47,978 nucleotides of DNA from a virus, in the IMG/VR virus record IMGVR_UViG_3300009506_000292, positions 1 through 47,978 of that record, one strand, 5' to 3'. Both the position numbers and the translations under genes were made by a program. The notes beneath the pieces were generated by a model. The model did not search any database. It was given only the letters and a program-made list of their open reading frames with translations, and was not told where the DNA came from. Positions 39,203-47,978 of the stretch are shown here, piece after piece (position 1 is the stretch's first letter; each line of letters starts with the position of its first letter).

Positions 39203-39711
39203 TCTTCGGACTCGGTACAGCACGCTGCGGGACATACAACCTGTCAGTTCTATTGAAGGTTCCGCATGAACGAATCTGGCTTCCCTGGGATGTAAACGAA
39301 AACGTCCTCTCGTGGAATCTGAAGTCGTTCAAACGAGATGGAGGCAATGTAGGTCTCTCCATCCTCAACTATGTCGGTCTCCTGCATGACGAGTTCCCGA
39401 ATGCTCACTTCATCTGTCTCCAGAGAGACATGGCTCTGACTGTTCGCAGCTTCGTGAGACGCTTGAAGGGAAGAAACCCGTGGTGCAGCGAGAAGGATGC
39501 AGCCGGGTATCACTACTCATTCCCTAGATATGAGAACTTGAGCGTAGCAGACGCAGCGGCTCGCTACTGGAGAGAGTATTACAAGAGAGCGCACGATTGG
39601 CAGATCGCTCTACCGGACCACTTCAGGATATTCACCACGGCATACGGTCTAGGAGAAGGAATTGACGATCTTCTTGGCTTTGCCGGATACGAAAGGACGA
39701 AAGCAGCATGA
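39199..39711 (+). CDS. Sulfotransferase-like protein
   Basis: A 170-residue protein from ATG 39199 (ATGA overlap). The start GLGTARCGTYNLSVLLKVPH resembles the PAPS 5'-phosphosulfate loop and FICLQRDMALTVRSFVRRL the 3'-phosphate motif of sulfotransferases. It is shorter than most family members (about 250). The end helices are typical. The function is inferred; the substrate is unknown. Confidence 0.55.
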   Translation: MIFGLGTARCGTYNLSVLLKVPHERIWLPWDVNENVLSWNLKSFKRDGGNVGLSILNYVGLLHDEFPNAHFICLQRDMALTVRSFVRRLKGRNPWCSEKDAAGYHYSFPRYENLSVADAAARYWREYYKRAHDWQIALPDHFRIFTTAYGLGEGIDDLLGFAGYERTKAA

Positions 39712-40508
39712 GCGCCGCGACCGATGACCCGACCGGGGTTCCGATTCCTAAGAACACGACCTATATCACTGAGCGCCAGGTACAGGACTGGAAAGGCGAG
39801 GTGGCAAACCTCGAGCGGATGCTGAACGACCCGAAATCTCGCATCGAAGACCGAGGCGAGGTGAACCGACAGTATCGAAAGCTGAAGTTCGATCTGGAGG
39901 CATCTGCTCCTCCTGACACGACTCCCGACCAGCGTGACAGGCTCGCGAGAGAGGAGCGAGAGCTTCGAGAGAAGATCCAAGAGCGCATGTGCTCCTACGA
40001 GGAGATGCGAAAGTCTCCTCCCGGAGCGGTAGGGAAATACCGGAGAGGCGAGGCGTCGGCCGAAGGGAAGGAGATGATCCTTCGCTGGAAGAACATCCGA
40101 AGGATTCTGCACAAGGGGGATGACGACCCGGATGTGTCGAATATCGAGCTGTTCCGACCGCGCACGTCAACTCTCAACATGGATAATGCTCTCATTCCCG
40201 GAAAGGAATACTTCATCCCTCCGGCCACTCCTGAGTACAAGGAGGGATGGGATCGCACATTCGGAAAGGACAAGGAAGCGGACCCTCAAGAGGTGGCTGC
40301 GCTCCAGGCGCGTCTGGATGAACTCACCAAGAAGCTGGATCTTCTCTCGCAACAGGCAGAATCTCCCGAGAAGAAGAGTAGAAAGACGAATTTCGTAGAG
40401 ACAGCGGCTCCATGCGGCGTGATTTGCAAGAGCAAAGCCGGAGCGGCTGCCCATGCGAGAAGCTGCCGTAAGTGCAAAGACAAGGAAAGCCAGGAGGTAG
40501 CGGCATGA
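39708..40508 (+). CDS. Coiled-coil protein with C-terminal C2H2-like finger
   Basis: A 266-residue charged helical protein (DQRDRLAREERELREKIQER; RLDELTKKLDLLSQQAE) ending in CGVICKSKAGAAAHARSCRK and C, a possible zinc finger. ATGA overlaps on both sides. Unknown; perhaps a structural accessory protein between head and tail genes. Confidence 0.6.
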   Translation: MSAATDDPTGVPIPKNTTYITERQVQDWKGEVANLERMLNDPKSRIEDRGEVNRQYRKLKFDLEASAPPDTTPDQRDRLAREERELREKIQERMCSYEEMRKSPPGAVGKYRRGEASAEGKEMILRWKNIRRILHKGDDDPDVSNIELFRPRTSTLNMDNALIPGKEYFIPPATPEYKEGWDRTFGKDKEADPQEVAALQARLDELTKKLDLLSQQAESPEKKSRKTNFVETAAPCGVICKSKAGAAAHARSCRKCKDKESQEVAA

Positions 40509-40936
40509 AGACCCTACTCGTGATCTTGATCGTTCTGTTCCCGCTCGCCTCGTTGGCAGGGAATTGGGGTAGCTGTACCCCTACGATCGACCAGACAGCC
40601 AATCCACATCTTCGTCCAGACAGCTCGATCTGCTTCGAGCCGGATGCTACCAGCCTGGATTCACCGATTCTCAGGACTAACGAGTGCTCCGATTTCGATG
40701 TGATCTATGAGCCGGACCAAAGTGGAGCAGGTGTCGCAATCAGTTGCGATGTCATGAGCTGCGTAAGATGCGATGCGGCAAGCACGAACTACTGCGATGC
40801 AATCGGAGGGGTCACGCTAGCTGGGGTTCCACCGAATACGGAGCTGTATGGAGCTGCGGCAGAGTGCATCTACTTGGATTGCAGCGGAACGATCGGATCG
40901 GAGACACCTCGGGTTCTCGTTCATTGCAATAACTAG
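40505..40936 (+). CDS. Exported cysteine-rich protein in the virion module
   Basis: A 143-residue protein from ATG 40505. MKTLLVILIVLFPLASLAG is a signal peptide. The mature part has ten cysteines (24, 43, 61, 81, 86, 89, 97, 121, 126, 141), which could give five disulfides. Exported, disulfide-rich proteins are not expected between head and tail genes of a short-tailed phage. Function unknown. Confidence 0.6.
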   Translation: MKTLLVILIVLFPLASLAGNWGSCTPTIDQTANPHLRPDSSICFEPDATSLDSPILRTNECSDFDVIYEPDQSGAGVAISCDVMSCVRCDAASTNYCDAIGGVTLAGVPPNTELYGAAAECIYLDCSGTIGSETPRVLVHCNN

Positions 40937-40945
40937 GATGAGTAC

Positions 40946-42166
40946 GTGAGCAGCACGAGCCAGGTAACGACGTTCAGCGACCTTTATACGGACATGATGA
41001 ACCGTGCCCGCGAGGATACGGGCCAGTCCGCCACGGTGACGCAGGCGAAGCGGTACATCAACATCGCTCTCCATGACATTCATCTCGGGCAGGGAGAGAA
41101 GTATCCGTGGGCCGAGCGGATCGCTGTTCTCGTTACCCAGCCGCAGTACACGACCGGGACTGTTACCGTAACTCAAGGGGACACGGCTCTCACTGGAACC
41201 GGTACAGCGTGGGATACGGCGAACGCTTTCGGTCTAGCCAACATGCGGTCGGGCGGGAAGATCGTCATCAACGGAGGGAACGAAGTCTATGAGATCGACG
41301 CTGTTACATCTGACACGACAGCAACGCTCACAAGCGACTTCGTTCAGGACGACGTTACGGATGGAACCTACGTCTACTTCGAAGACGAGTACACGCTCGC
41401 TACAGACTTCCTTCGTCCGATCGACCAGCAGAAGTTCGACTCTGAGGCGAGCATCGATTTGATCGGCAGGACGGAGTTCCGCCGTCGGTATCCATCAAAC
41501 AAGGTAACTGGAAAGCCTGTTATCGCGACGCTCACATACCGACCGATCAAGACATCGGACTCCGGGACCATCACGAGCACTACTTCCGTCGGTGGCGGAA
41601 CAACCGTCTGGACGAACAATACGCTCGCAGATGGAGACCATGTAACGATCGCTGGAACGACTAGCTACAACGGGACGTGGACAATCACGCTTGTCACTGG
41701 TCTGAAATTCGTCATCACGGCGACGTATGTAGCCGACGAGACCGGAACATGGACGACTCCACAGACGGACGTTAGGCGCGTTCGTTTTCATCCTCCTCCG
41801 AGTGAAGCGACGATGGTTCGATACAGCTACGTCACGTCTAACCTCGCGCGGACGAATCTCGGAGTCGAGCAGGCCAGCATGTCTTCTGACAGCGACGAGC
41901 CGATCATGCCGCTCCAGTATCGGCACGCGATCGTCTTCCATGCTCTAGCCCACTGGTATCGAGACAAGCATGACGATGCGCGCTCCCAGGAAGCGATGAA
42001 CGAGTATTCGAAGATCATGCTCCGCATCATCGGGGATCAGGAAATTGGAGGCGCGAAGCCTCGGTTCGTTCCCAGGGTTGGAACCTATCGCAGACGCGCG
42101 AAAAGCCCGTGGTCTGGTGGCTTCGGGCGATACGACTTGAACGGGCGTTTCGACAGAATGGAGTGA
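40946..42166 (+). CDS. Head-tail connector / tail accessory protein (P22 gp4-like type)
   Basis: A 406-residue protein from GTG 40946 after AGGATGAG. The N-terminus FSDLYTDMMNRAREDTGQSA, then a helix with QAKRYINIALHDIH, is that of connectors. A beta-rich insertion (about 70-150 and 200-290) separates it from a C-terminal helical end. It should sit between portal and nozzle. The insertion domains appear larger than in P22. Confidence 0.65.
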   Translation: MSSTSQVTTFSDLYTDMMNRAREDTGQSATVTQAKRYINIALHDIHLGQGEKYPWAERIAVLVTQPQYTTGTVTVTQGDTALTGTGTAWDTANAFGLANMRSGGKIVINGGNEVYEIDAVTSDTTATLTSDFVQDDVTDGTYVYFEDEYTLATDFLRPIDQQKFDSEASIDLIGRTEFRRRYPSNKVTGKPVIATLTYRPIKTSDSGTITSTTSVGGGTTVWTNNTLADGDHVTIAGTTSYNGTWTITLVTGLKFVITATYVADETGTWTTPQTDVRRVRFHPPPSEATMVRYSYVTSNLARTNLGVEQASMSSDSDEPIMPLQYRHAIVFHALAHWYRDKHDDARSQEAMNEYSKIMLRIIGDQEIGGAKPRFVPRVGTYRRRAKSPWSGGFGRYDLNGRFDRME

Positions 42167-42169
42167 TTG

Positions 42170-43753
42170 GTGCCGTCGAAAGCGCAAATGATCCATCACG
42201 TCTTTGGAGGTGGCTGGGCTACGGATTACGGCCATATCGCTGACGTTGGTGTCGATGCTGCGAATCGTGTGGTTGTGCCGTTCCTCAAGGAGAACCGGAA
42301 CAACTACTTCGAGATGGACGGAGGTACGCACAAGATCGGCGGAACAGTCCGCATGAACGCGACCCAAGCTGCCAGCGGTGCGGAGATCATCGGGCTGTCC
42401 GATTACTGGAAGGGTGCTGGAGGATCCGCGTCGCAGAAGATCGTAATGAACGCAGGAACAGCGATCTATGCAGCCAACCTTGACGGGAACTTTTCTGATA
42501 TCAGTACGGCCGTCACTGGTGCACTTACTGACGATTCTGTCTGCTCGTACAACACGTTCGACGACTGGCTCATTATCGGTTCCGTTAGCAACGTCCCGAT
42601 GAAGTACAACCAGACAGCTCTGTCCGTGCTTCATGCGAGCGCACCAAACTTCGCGTTCTCCTGCACGCACAAGAATCGCGTCTGGGCGGCTGGAGTTACG
42701 GCAACTCCTTCACGGCTCTATTACAGCGCGTATGTCGATCCTGAGGACTGGACGAGTCTTGGAACAGGGTACATCGACATCGACCCGCAGGATGGAGATG
42801 CAATTACAGGTCTTGCGTCCTACAAGGATGACCTGTGGGTTTTCAAGGGTCCGTATAAGGGAAGCATCCACCGAATCGTCGGGTCTGCTCCTACTGGCTC
42901 TGACTCGTTTGGCAAGCCGTTTCCTTACGTTCGTGGTCTGGGTGCCGTGTGGCACAACACGATCTTTCAGTTCATGGACGACATCGGGTTCATGTGGTCT
43001 GACGGAAGTGTTCACTCCCTGCGGGCCACGGCTGCCTATGGTGACTTCAACGAGTCCGCTCTCTCTAGGCCGATCAACGGATGGCTCAGGCAGCACATCA
43101 ACGGAACTCGCCTAAGATACGCATGGGCCGCGAATGACTCCGTTCGTGGGTACGTGTTGTTCACGATTCCAACGGACGCATCGACTACGAACAACATCCA
43201 CTTGATGATGGACTATAGGTTCAATCCTGTGCGCTGGTCGAAGTGGGATGCGTTCACTTCTGGCTCTCTTGCGACAATCGTGGACGGTGGAATTCCTACG
43301 ATCTTTGGTGGGTCGAATGATGGGTATGTTCGGAGACTTCAGCAATCTACGCGCAACATAGACGGAACGACAAACATCCATTCGATCACTAAGTTTCCGT
43401 ATCTAGACTATGGCGCTCCTGAGAACATGAAGGTGATGCACAGAGCAGGACTTGGAATCAGCCCGAAGGGATCAGAATCTACAGCGTTCTTTACGTGGCA
43501 GAGGGACAACGCCTCTGAGCAGAGTCAGGAGTTTACTCAAGGAGCGACTGGCGTCCCGCTCGGTACGTTCGTTCTTGGAACTGATACGCTAGCCGGTTCT
43601 ACTTTCAAGTACAGATTCTTGTCACTGGAAGAGGGCGGACAGTTCCGATCCGTTAGCCTCGGAGTGATGAACTCGAAGAAGAACGAAGACCTTGAAGTCC
43701 ACTCGATCTCGGCGCTGATCGATCGCGGCTCGAATGCGTGGGAGAACGACTGA
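42170..43753 (+). CDS. Tail nozzle/hub beta-propeller-like protein
   Basis: A 527-residue protein; GTG 42170 is preferred over the TTG at 42167 because GGAG is six bases before it. It is beta-rich with repeated blades (LIIGSVSNVPMKYN; DLWVFKGPYKGSIHRIV; GYVLFTIPTDAS; SLATIVDGGIPTIFGGSNDG), as in T7 gp12/P22 gp10-like nozzles. It would form the tail tip between connector and fibre. Confidence 0.65.
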   Translation: MPSKAQMIHHVFGGGWATDYGHIADVGVDAANRVVVPFLKENRNNYFEMDGGTHKIGGTVRMNATQAASGAEIIGLSDYWKGAGGSASQKIVMNAGTAIYAANLDGNFSDISTAVTGALTDDSVCSYNTFDDWLIIGSVSNVPMKYNQTALSVLHASAPNFAFSCTHKNRVWAAGVTATPSRLYYSAYVDPEDWTSLGTGYIDIDPQDGDAITGLASYKDDLWVFKGPYKGSIHRIVGSAPTGSDSFGKPFPYVRGLGAVWHNTIFQFMDDIGFMWSDGSVHSLRATAAYGDFNESALSRPINGWLRQHINGTRLRYAWAANDSVRGYVLFTIPTDASTTNNIHLMMDYRFNPVRWSKWDAFTSGSLATIVDGGIPTIFGGSNDGYVRRLQQSTRNIDGTTNIHSITKFPYLDYGAPENMKVMHRAGLGISPKGSESTAFFTWQRDNASEQSQEFTQGATGVPLGTFVLGTDTLAGSTFKYRFLSLEEGGQFRSVSLGVMNSKKNEDLEVHSISALIDRGSNAWEND

Positions 43754-45459
43754 TGGCTCTCGCTAGAGTAAAAGTATGGATCGACGGAGAGATTCTAGAA
43801 GCCTCTGATCTCAACACGGAGTTCAACAACATCCTCAACACTCCGATGTCTCTGATCTCTCCGCTTACTGGGACGCTAGCAGTAGCAGCGAACGTCATTA
43901 CGCTAGATACAGATGCCGACACGACGATCACGGCCGACACGGATGATAGGATCGACTTTGCTGCCGGAGGTGTTGACGTACTGAGGATCGACGGTACGAC
44001 CGCGAGCACGGTAAACTGTCTCGACATCATCGGTACGGTTACTGCGAATCCCGTTCGGATCATGGTTCGTGGTACGGCAGACAAGGGAATTCGGTTCGAC
44101 GCCGCAGACGCCGAGGAGATGCTGATTCTCGCGGCCACTACGGACGCCGTGAACGAGATCACGATCACCAGCGCGGCTACTGGTCTCTATCCGACGATCT
44201 CTTGCACCGGGGAGGCGGATACCGGGATCGACTTCGAAAATAGCGAGGGTGAGGAGATCCTTATCCTCAACGCGGTCGCGACGGCCGTCAATGAGATTAC
44301 GATCTCCAACGCTGCTACTGGTGCCAACCCGACGATTGCCTGCACGGGTGAGTCTGACATCGGAATCACGCTCCAGAACCAGGACGCAGAGCCGATGCTG
44401 GTTCTGGATTCCGTGGCGACCTCGACAAACTGGGTGACGATCACGAGCGCGGCTGCGGCGGCTGACGCGACGATTACCGGTGGGGCGGCTGGCGCAGATG
44501 CAGGTCTGACGATCGCTGGGAAAGGTGCTGGAACCCTAAAGCTCGGAGATGTTCCTCTCGTATTTCCCGATGCAGACGGAGCAGCCGGTAACTACGTCAT
44601 GGTCACGGACGGTGGCGGTACGCTCTCTCTCGCGTCGAATGTGATCGGTGCTGGAAATACGACAACAACCGTCTTCCCTCTTCCGCGCGCATATCTTGCT
44701 GGTCTACAGATGACCAGAACAGACGCGAACACGATCACAATCGCTGCTGGAGAATGCAGAAGCGCGGCGAATGATGCAAATATCGTCTTGGCAGCTAGTC
44801 TCGCGAAGGATATTGATACAACATGGGCGGCTGGAGCCGGCGGAGGTCTCAACGCTACGGACTTTGCCACTGGCGGAGGAGACTGCGAGGCGAGCACCTG
44901 GTATCACGTATTCGTCATAGAGAACGGTTCAGGAACATGCGACGCAGGCTTCGACAAGGACATCAGTGCGACAAACCTGCTTGCTGATTCTTCCTACACA
45001 TCGTACAGACGAATCGGATCTGTTCTTACCAGTGCAACAAAAGATATCATTTCGTTTTCTCAACATGGAGATGAATTTCTCTGGAATGACTCTCCACTAG
45101 ACATAAATCTAACAAATGTTGCGCCTGGAGCGCGCTCATTGAACGCCTTGTCAACTCCACCAGGCGTCAAGACTCGCGCGCATTTGAATGCGTATGCTTT
45201 CGATTTGAGCACTACTGATTGGTACGTGTATATATCTTCTCCAGATGCGAATGATGAGGTTCCGACTAACTCAGCCGCACCGCTTGCGACGTTGACAGGA
45301 GTTGCTGAGGGAGGGGAGCAGCATCCTCAAATGAACACGCTTTATGTTCGCACCGATACATCTTCTCAAGTAGGTGTTCGCGTCGATGCTTCTATCACCG
45401 TCGATAATATAAGGGCAGCAACATTGGGATGGATAGATACGAGAGGACGAGACGACTGA
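43753..45459 (+). CDS. Tail fibre with tandem beta repeats
   Basis: A 568-residue protein from ATG 43753 (overlap with preceding stop). After a short conserved start (RVKVWIDGEILEASDLNTEF), residues about 95-240 contain about four repeats of roughly 40 residues built on EEILILNAVATAVNEITISN, AATGANPTIACTGESDIGI. The end is a beta domain with signal to trimerise. It is likely the host-recognition fibre. Confidence 0.7.
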   Translation: MALARVKVWIDGEILEASDLNTEFNNILNTPMSLISPLTGTLAVAANVITLDTDADTTITADTDDRIDFAAGGVDVLRIDGTTASTVNCLDIIGTVTANPVRIMVRGTADKGIRFDAADAEEMLILAATTDAVNEITITSAATGLYPTISCTGEADTGIDFENSEGEEILILNAVATAVNEITISNAATGANPTIACTGESDIGITLQNQDAEPMLVLDSVATSTNWVTITSAAAAADATITGGAAGADAGLTIAGKGAGTLKLGDVPLVFPDADGAAGNYVMVTDGGGTLSLASNVIGAGNTTTTVFPLPRAYLAGLQMTRTDANTITIAAGECRSAANDANIVLAASLAKDIDTTWAAGAGGGLNATDFATGGGDCEASTWYHVFVIENGSGTCDAGFDKDISATNLLADSSYTSYRRIGSVLTSATKDIISFSQHGDEFLWNDSPLDINLTNVAPGARSLNALSTPPGVKTRAHLNAYAFDLSTTDWYVYISSPDANDEVPTNSAAPLATLTGVAEGGEQHPQMNTLYVRTDTSSQVGVRVDASITVDNIRAATLGWIDTRGRDD

Positions 45460-45884
45460 TGGGCCACCGGGACGTTACGATCAGGATGGCGAAGAACGAC
45501 GATGGTGACGCCGTGGCAGAGTTGATGCGCAAGAACGACTTCTTTCAATGGGATGGATTCGAAATCGACTGGTCGGATCTAGAGCCGAATTGGATGGTGG
45601 CAGAAGACTGCGGGAAAATCATTGGGTGCATTCAAGTCGTACCGGCCAAGCCGATCGGTCGTATCGAAATCCTGTCCGTAGATCCGTCTCTGAAATTCAT
45701 CCATAGGGGAATCGTCGTCAAGAAGCTAGTAGAACACGCCACGGCCATTATCTGGATGTTCGGATCTCAGGCTGTTTCGTCGATGATCCCATACGAACTT
45801 GAGTCCTATTTCGAATGCGCTGCCGATCGAGGTTGGATTCCGATATCAGAAGGGCACATGGTTTTTCGAGGTCTAAGGCAATGA
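45459..45884 (+). CDS. GNAT-type acetyltransferase-like protein
   Basis: A 141-residue protein from ATG 45459 that overlaps the fibre stop. The GNAT core is seen as VTIRMAKNDDGDAVAELM, NWMVAEDCGKIIGCIQVV, GRIEILSVDPSLKFIHRGIV and a C-terminal ESYFECAADRGWIPISE. The acetyl-CoA loop R/Q-x-x-G-x-A region is atypical (FIHRGIV), so activity is uncertain. Such genes are common between fibre and ejection proteins. Confidence 0.6.
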   Translation: MGHRDVTIRMAKNDDGDAVAELMRKNDFFQWDGFEIDWSDLEPNWMVAEDCGKIIGCIQVVPAKPIGRIEILSVDPSLKFIHRGIVVKKLVEHATAIIWMFGSQAVSSMIPYELESYFECAADRGWIPISEGHMVFRGLRQ

Positions 45885-46771
45885 GTGGAAGCTCTACGAA
45901 ACAAAAAAGCATGTCTCGAACATACCAAATGAAGTTCAGCGATTTGGAAAAGGAACTTCAGGGAATCAACCTAGATATAGTAAAGAAGCAGTTCGAGACG
46001 CTGGTGAACCAAGCTGATTTTCAACAGCGTGCGTTCCAGGTAATCGAGCCGGTTCTTGCGAATATGCTTCAGCAGCAGCAAGTGGAAGCCGGACTTTTCA
46101 CTCCTGAGCAGCAGCGCCAGAGAATGCTCGACCAGATCGCTCGGGAAGATCAGATGTACGCGGCCCAGGATGAGCTGCTTCAGACGGAGCTTGCGCGAAT
46201 TCGAGGTGGAACCGGTGCGACTGACGAGCAGAAGGCTCTCATCAACGCAGCAACGGAAGCGCAGATCCAGCGAGGAGAGTCTGACATCAAGGCGTTCGGG
46301 CAGGATGCCTTGCAGATGATCGCTCAGGAGCTTGCCCCGTCTCGTGGTCTACGTCCTACGGACACGCCGATTCAGGACCGTGGGTTTCAGGTAGGAAAAG
46401 AGATGGCTCGCCAGTACGGACAACTCGTCACTGGATTGCGCGGTGAGCAGGCTCAGGCCGAGTTGAACTTCCCGCTTGCTGCTAACCAAAGCCAGGCAGC
46501 CCTGTCTCAGTACCAGCAGCAACTCAACCAGTCTGCGTTGCAGTTCAACCAGCAACTTCAGCAACAGGCGCAGCAGAATCGTCTTAACCTGTTCGGTCAG
46601 ACAGGTCAGCTCGGATTGAATCTCTACGGAGTCGGGCAGCCGTTCGCGAATCTCCAGCAGGCGTTCAAGCCGCAAATCGGACAGTTCAGTACGTCGTCTG
46701 GATCTAGCTCGAGCGGAGGCGTGTCGATGGGAGATGTGGGAACTGGATTGGCGGCCATAGCCGCTATTTGA
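45881..46771 (+). CDS. Glutamine-rich internal/ejection-type protein
   Basis: A 296-residue protein from ATG 45881 (ATGA overlap with the GNAT gene). It is helical and rich in glutamine (LANMLQQQQVEAG; QLNQSALQFNQQLQQQAQQN), with a serine/glycine C-terminal tail ending in GDVGTGLAAIAAI. T7 gp14-like internal proteins are similar in composition and genomic place. Role inferred. Confidence 0.6.
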   Translation: MSGSSTKQKSMSRTYQMKFSDLEKELQGINLDIVKKQFETLVNQADFQQRAFQVIEPVLANMLQQQQVEAGLFTPEQQRQRMLDQIAREDQMYAAQDELLQTELARIRGGTGATDEQKALINAATEAQIQRGESDIKAFGQDALQMIAQELAPSRGLRPTDTPIQDRGFQVGKEMARQYGQLVTGLRGEQAQAELNFPLAANQSQAALSQYQQQLNQSALQFNQQLQQQAQQNRLNLFGQTGQLGLNLYGVGQPFANLQQAFKPQIGQFSTSSGSSSSGGVSMGDVGTGLAAIAAI

Positions 46772-46787
46772 GGATGGGTAATCCACA

Positions 46788-47978
46788 ATGGCAGAGGAAA
46801 GCAGTCTCTTCGGTGACCTTTGGAAGTGGTATGTAACTCCTGGAGAAAGCGGTTACGCTCCTAACGATTACGTGTCTAATCTCGGAAAAACCGGTCCTCC
46901 GGCTCAATCTGCTACATTGCCTCCTCTTTCCCAGCCTCCGCAATTCACTCCGCAGCAAGCAGGTTTGGGGTTGCAGGCGGAACCAGAGATACCGAGCGAA
47001 TTGGTTCTTCTCGCTTCATCCAACATCTTGGATGCCCAGCGCAGGAAAACTCCCACCCCTATCGGAGTAGACGCTCCGCAGCTAGCCCTGTCCAGCAAGG
47101 GAGAGTCTTCCTCGCCCCAGATTGCTCCTCCAAGTGGTTCGAACAAGGATCTCGGAGACGAGGGTTCGATTACTCCTGTCATGCAGCCGGAGCCCCAAGG
47201 AGAGGCGACTCGCCAGATGCCCGCTACTACCCAGCGCAGGAGCACCGATGAGATCCTGCGAGAGGTAGAGAAGTCTCAGGATCTCGTAAAAGAAAAGTTG
47301 GTGGAGCTTGAGTTGAGCCGTGGCCGTCTGGAGGAGTTGAAGGCTCGGCAGGCCCAGCAGCAGGCTACTCCTTCTGTACCCCAGCAGCAGCCTCAGAAGT
47401 CTCCCTATGCCGATTGGAGCACGAAGGAGAGAATGGTTGGTGGCAAGGACGTTCCTTACCTCGTCAGATTCATGACAATGAACACGATGTTCAATCCTCC
47501 TGGAAGCAACCTCGCCCTCCAGAACTACATGGCGACGACGCCAGAGGGCATCGAAGCGAAGAGGATGGCCGACGCGAAAGCCAAGATGGACATGCTGAAG
47601 GACACATTGGAAACCGTGTCTGTTATCGGCCAGAGAGCGAACATCAAACAGCTTGAGATCGACTCTGAAACAGACCCGGATAGACGCGAGGTGAGACTTC
47701 AAAACGAGGTTCGTGAATTCGCAGATTCGATCGGTCTTGACATAGACGCTCCGATAGTCCGTGCCTACGAAGACAATCTCAGAACTCCAGGTGAAGCATA
47801 CGGCGGGATGCTTGGTCCTGAGATTGTTGCATCCGATATTCCAGAACTTCAGGGAATGAAGTCAGCGTTGCTTTCTGGAGACCCAGAGAAGATTGCTACA
47901 GCAGCCATGTCGGCAGACGCAAAGAAGGGTTTCAAGATCCACCGCAGCCGCGAGTTCTTCAACCCCGAGTCGAACGAG
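46788..47978 (+). CDS. Internal/ejection-type virion protein, N-terminal part (continues at base 1)
   Basis: The 5' part of a 678-residue protein from ATG 46788; the frame is open to the last base and continues at position 1 to the stop at 990 after circle closure. The first 200 residues are proline- and glutamine-rich and low-complexity; a coiled-coil segment (DEILREVEKSQDLVKEKLVE) follows. It precedes another large helical virion protein. The split is an artefact of linearisation. Confidence 0.8.
   Translation, partial: MAEESSLFGDLWKWYVTPGESGYAPNDYVSNLGKTGPPAQSATLPPLSQPPQFTPQQAGLGLQAEPEIPSELVLLASSNILDAQRRKTPTPIGVDAPQLALSSKGESSSPQIAPPSGSNKDLGDEGSITPVMQPEPQGEATRQMPATTQRRSTDEILREVEKSQDLVKEKLVELELSRGRLEELKARQAQQQATPSVPQQQPQKSPYADWSTKERMVGGKDVPYLVRFMTMNTMFNPPGSNLALQNYMATTPEGIEAKRMADAKAKMDMLKDTLETVSVIGQRANIKQLEIDSETDPDRREVRLQNEVREFADSIGLDIDAPIVRAYEDNLRTPGEAYGGMLGPEIVASDIPELQGMKSALLSGDPEKIATAAMSADAKKGFKIHRSREFFNPESNE
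47835..47978. repeat. Terminal direct repeat, copy 2
   Basis: Identical to bases 1-144. See copy 1. The repeat lies within the coding gene that crosses the join. Confidence 0.95.

Noticed and set aside
1-47978. Lysogeny, diversity-generating retroelement, tRNA genes
   Set aside because: No integrase, repressor, attachment site, reverse transcriptase or cloverleaf sequence was seen on either strand.

Overview
This window is one complete, circularly closed genome of a tailed phage with a short-tail (podovirus-like) gene set. The first 144 bases recur exactly at the end (1-144 = 47835-47978), so the unit is about 47,834 bp. One open frame runs through the join (46788 to the end, then 1 to 990). 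Genes are packed with ATGA, GTGA or CTAG overlaps. I see no integrase, repressor, reverse transcriptase, tRNA or CRISPR array. A NlpC/P60-like endolysin, holin-like proteins and an overlapping Rz/Rz1-like spanin pair point to a Gram-negative host and lytic growth. The genome is GC-rich. The host cannot be named from the sequence.

Layout. (1) Plus strand, 26.6 kb through the join to 6.5 kb: terminase small and large subunits, a portal gene interrupted by an intein, a Com-like zinc finger, scaffold (with a frame break), capsid, a beta-helix protein, a methyltransferase / glycosyltransferase / sulfotransferase-like cassette, connector, nozzle, tail fibre, GNAT, three internal/ejection-type proteins, a signal-bearing beta-helix protein, then lysis. 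(2) Minus strand, 11.7 to 6.5 kb: small accessory genes including MazG-like, Fis-like and annealing-protein-like products, plus a stretch that can fold extensively and ends in a terminator. (3) Plus strand, 11.8 to 19.9 kb: zinc-finger proteins, an XF1762-like protein, a pair of conserved phage proteins of which one has RAMP/Cas7-like features, a G-rich motif array, a promoter with a pseudoknot-capable leader, replisome organizer, helicase-loader-like protein, many small genes and a RusA-like resolvase. (4) Minus strand, 26.5 to 19.9 kb: small proteins, a secreted knottin-like peptide with its own promoter, a DnaN-like sliding clamp in an operon with hairpin-bearing gaps, and a 1.2 kb gene-free region rich in palindromes.

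How it works together (inference): the phage appears to recruit the host helicase and polymerase (organizer, loader, clamp; no polymerase of its own), recombine with an annealing-type protein and RusA-like resolvase, and package with a TerL/portal system. The most unusual signals are the pseudoknot-capable leader at 15.07-15.16 kb, the G-rich motif array flanking the RAMP-like gene, the foldable stretch at 9.54-9.95 kb, the repeated hairpin/Shine-Dalgarno gaps at 21.2-22.5 kb, and the knottin-like peptide at 25 kb.
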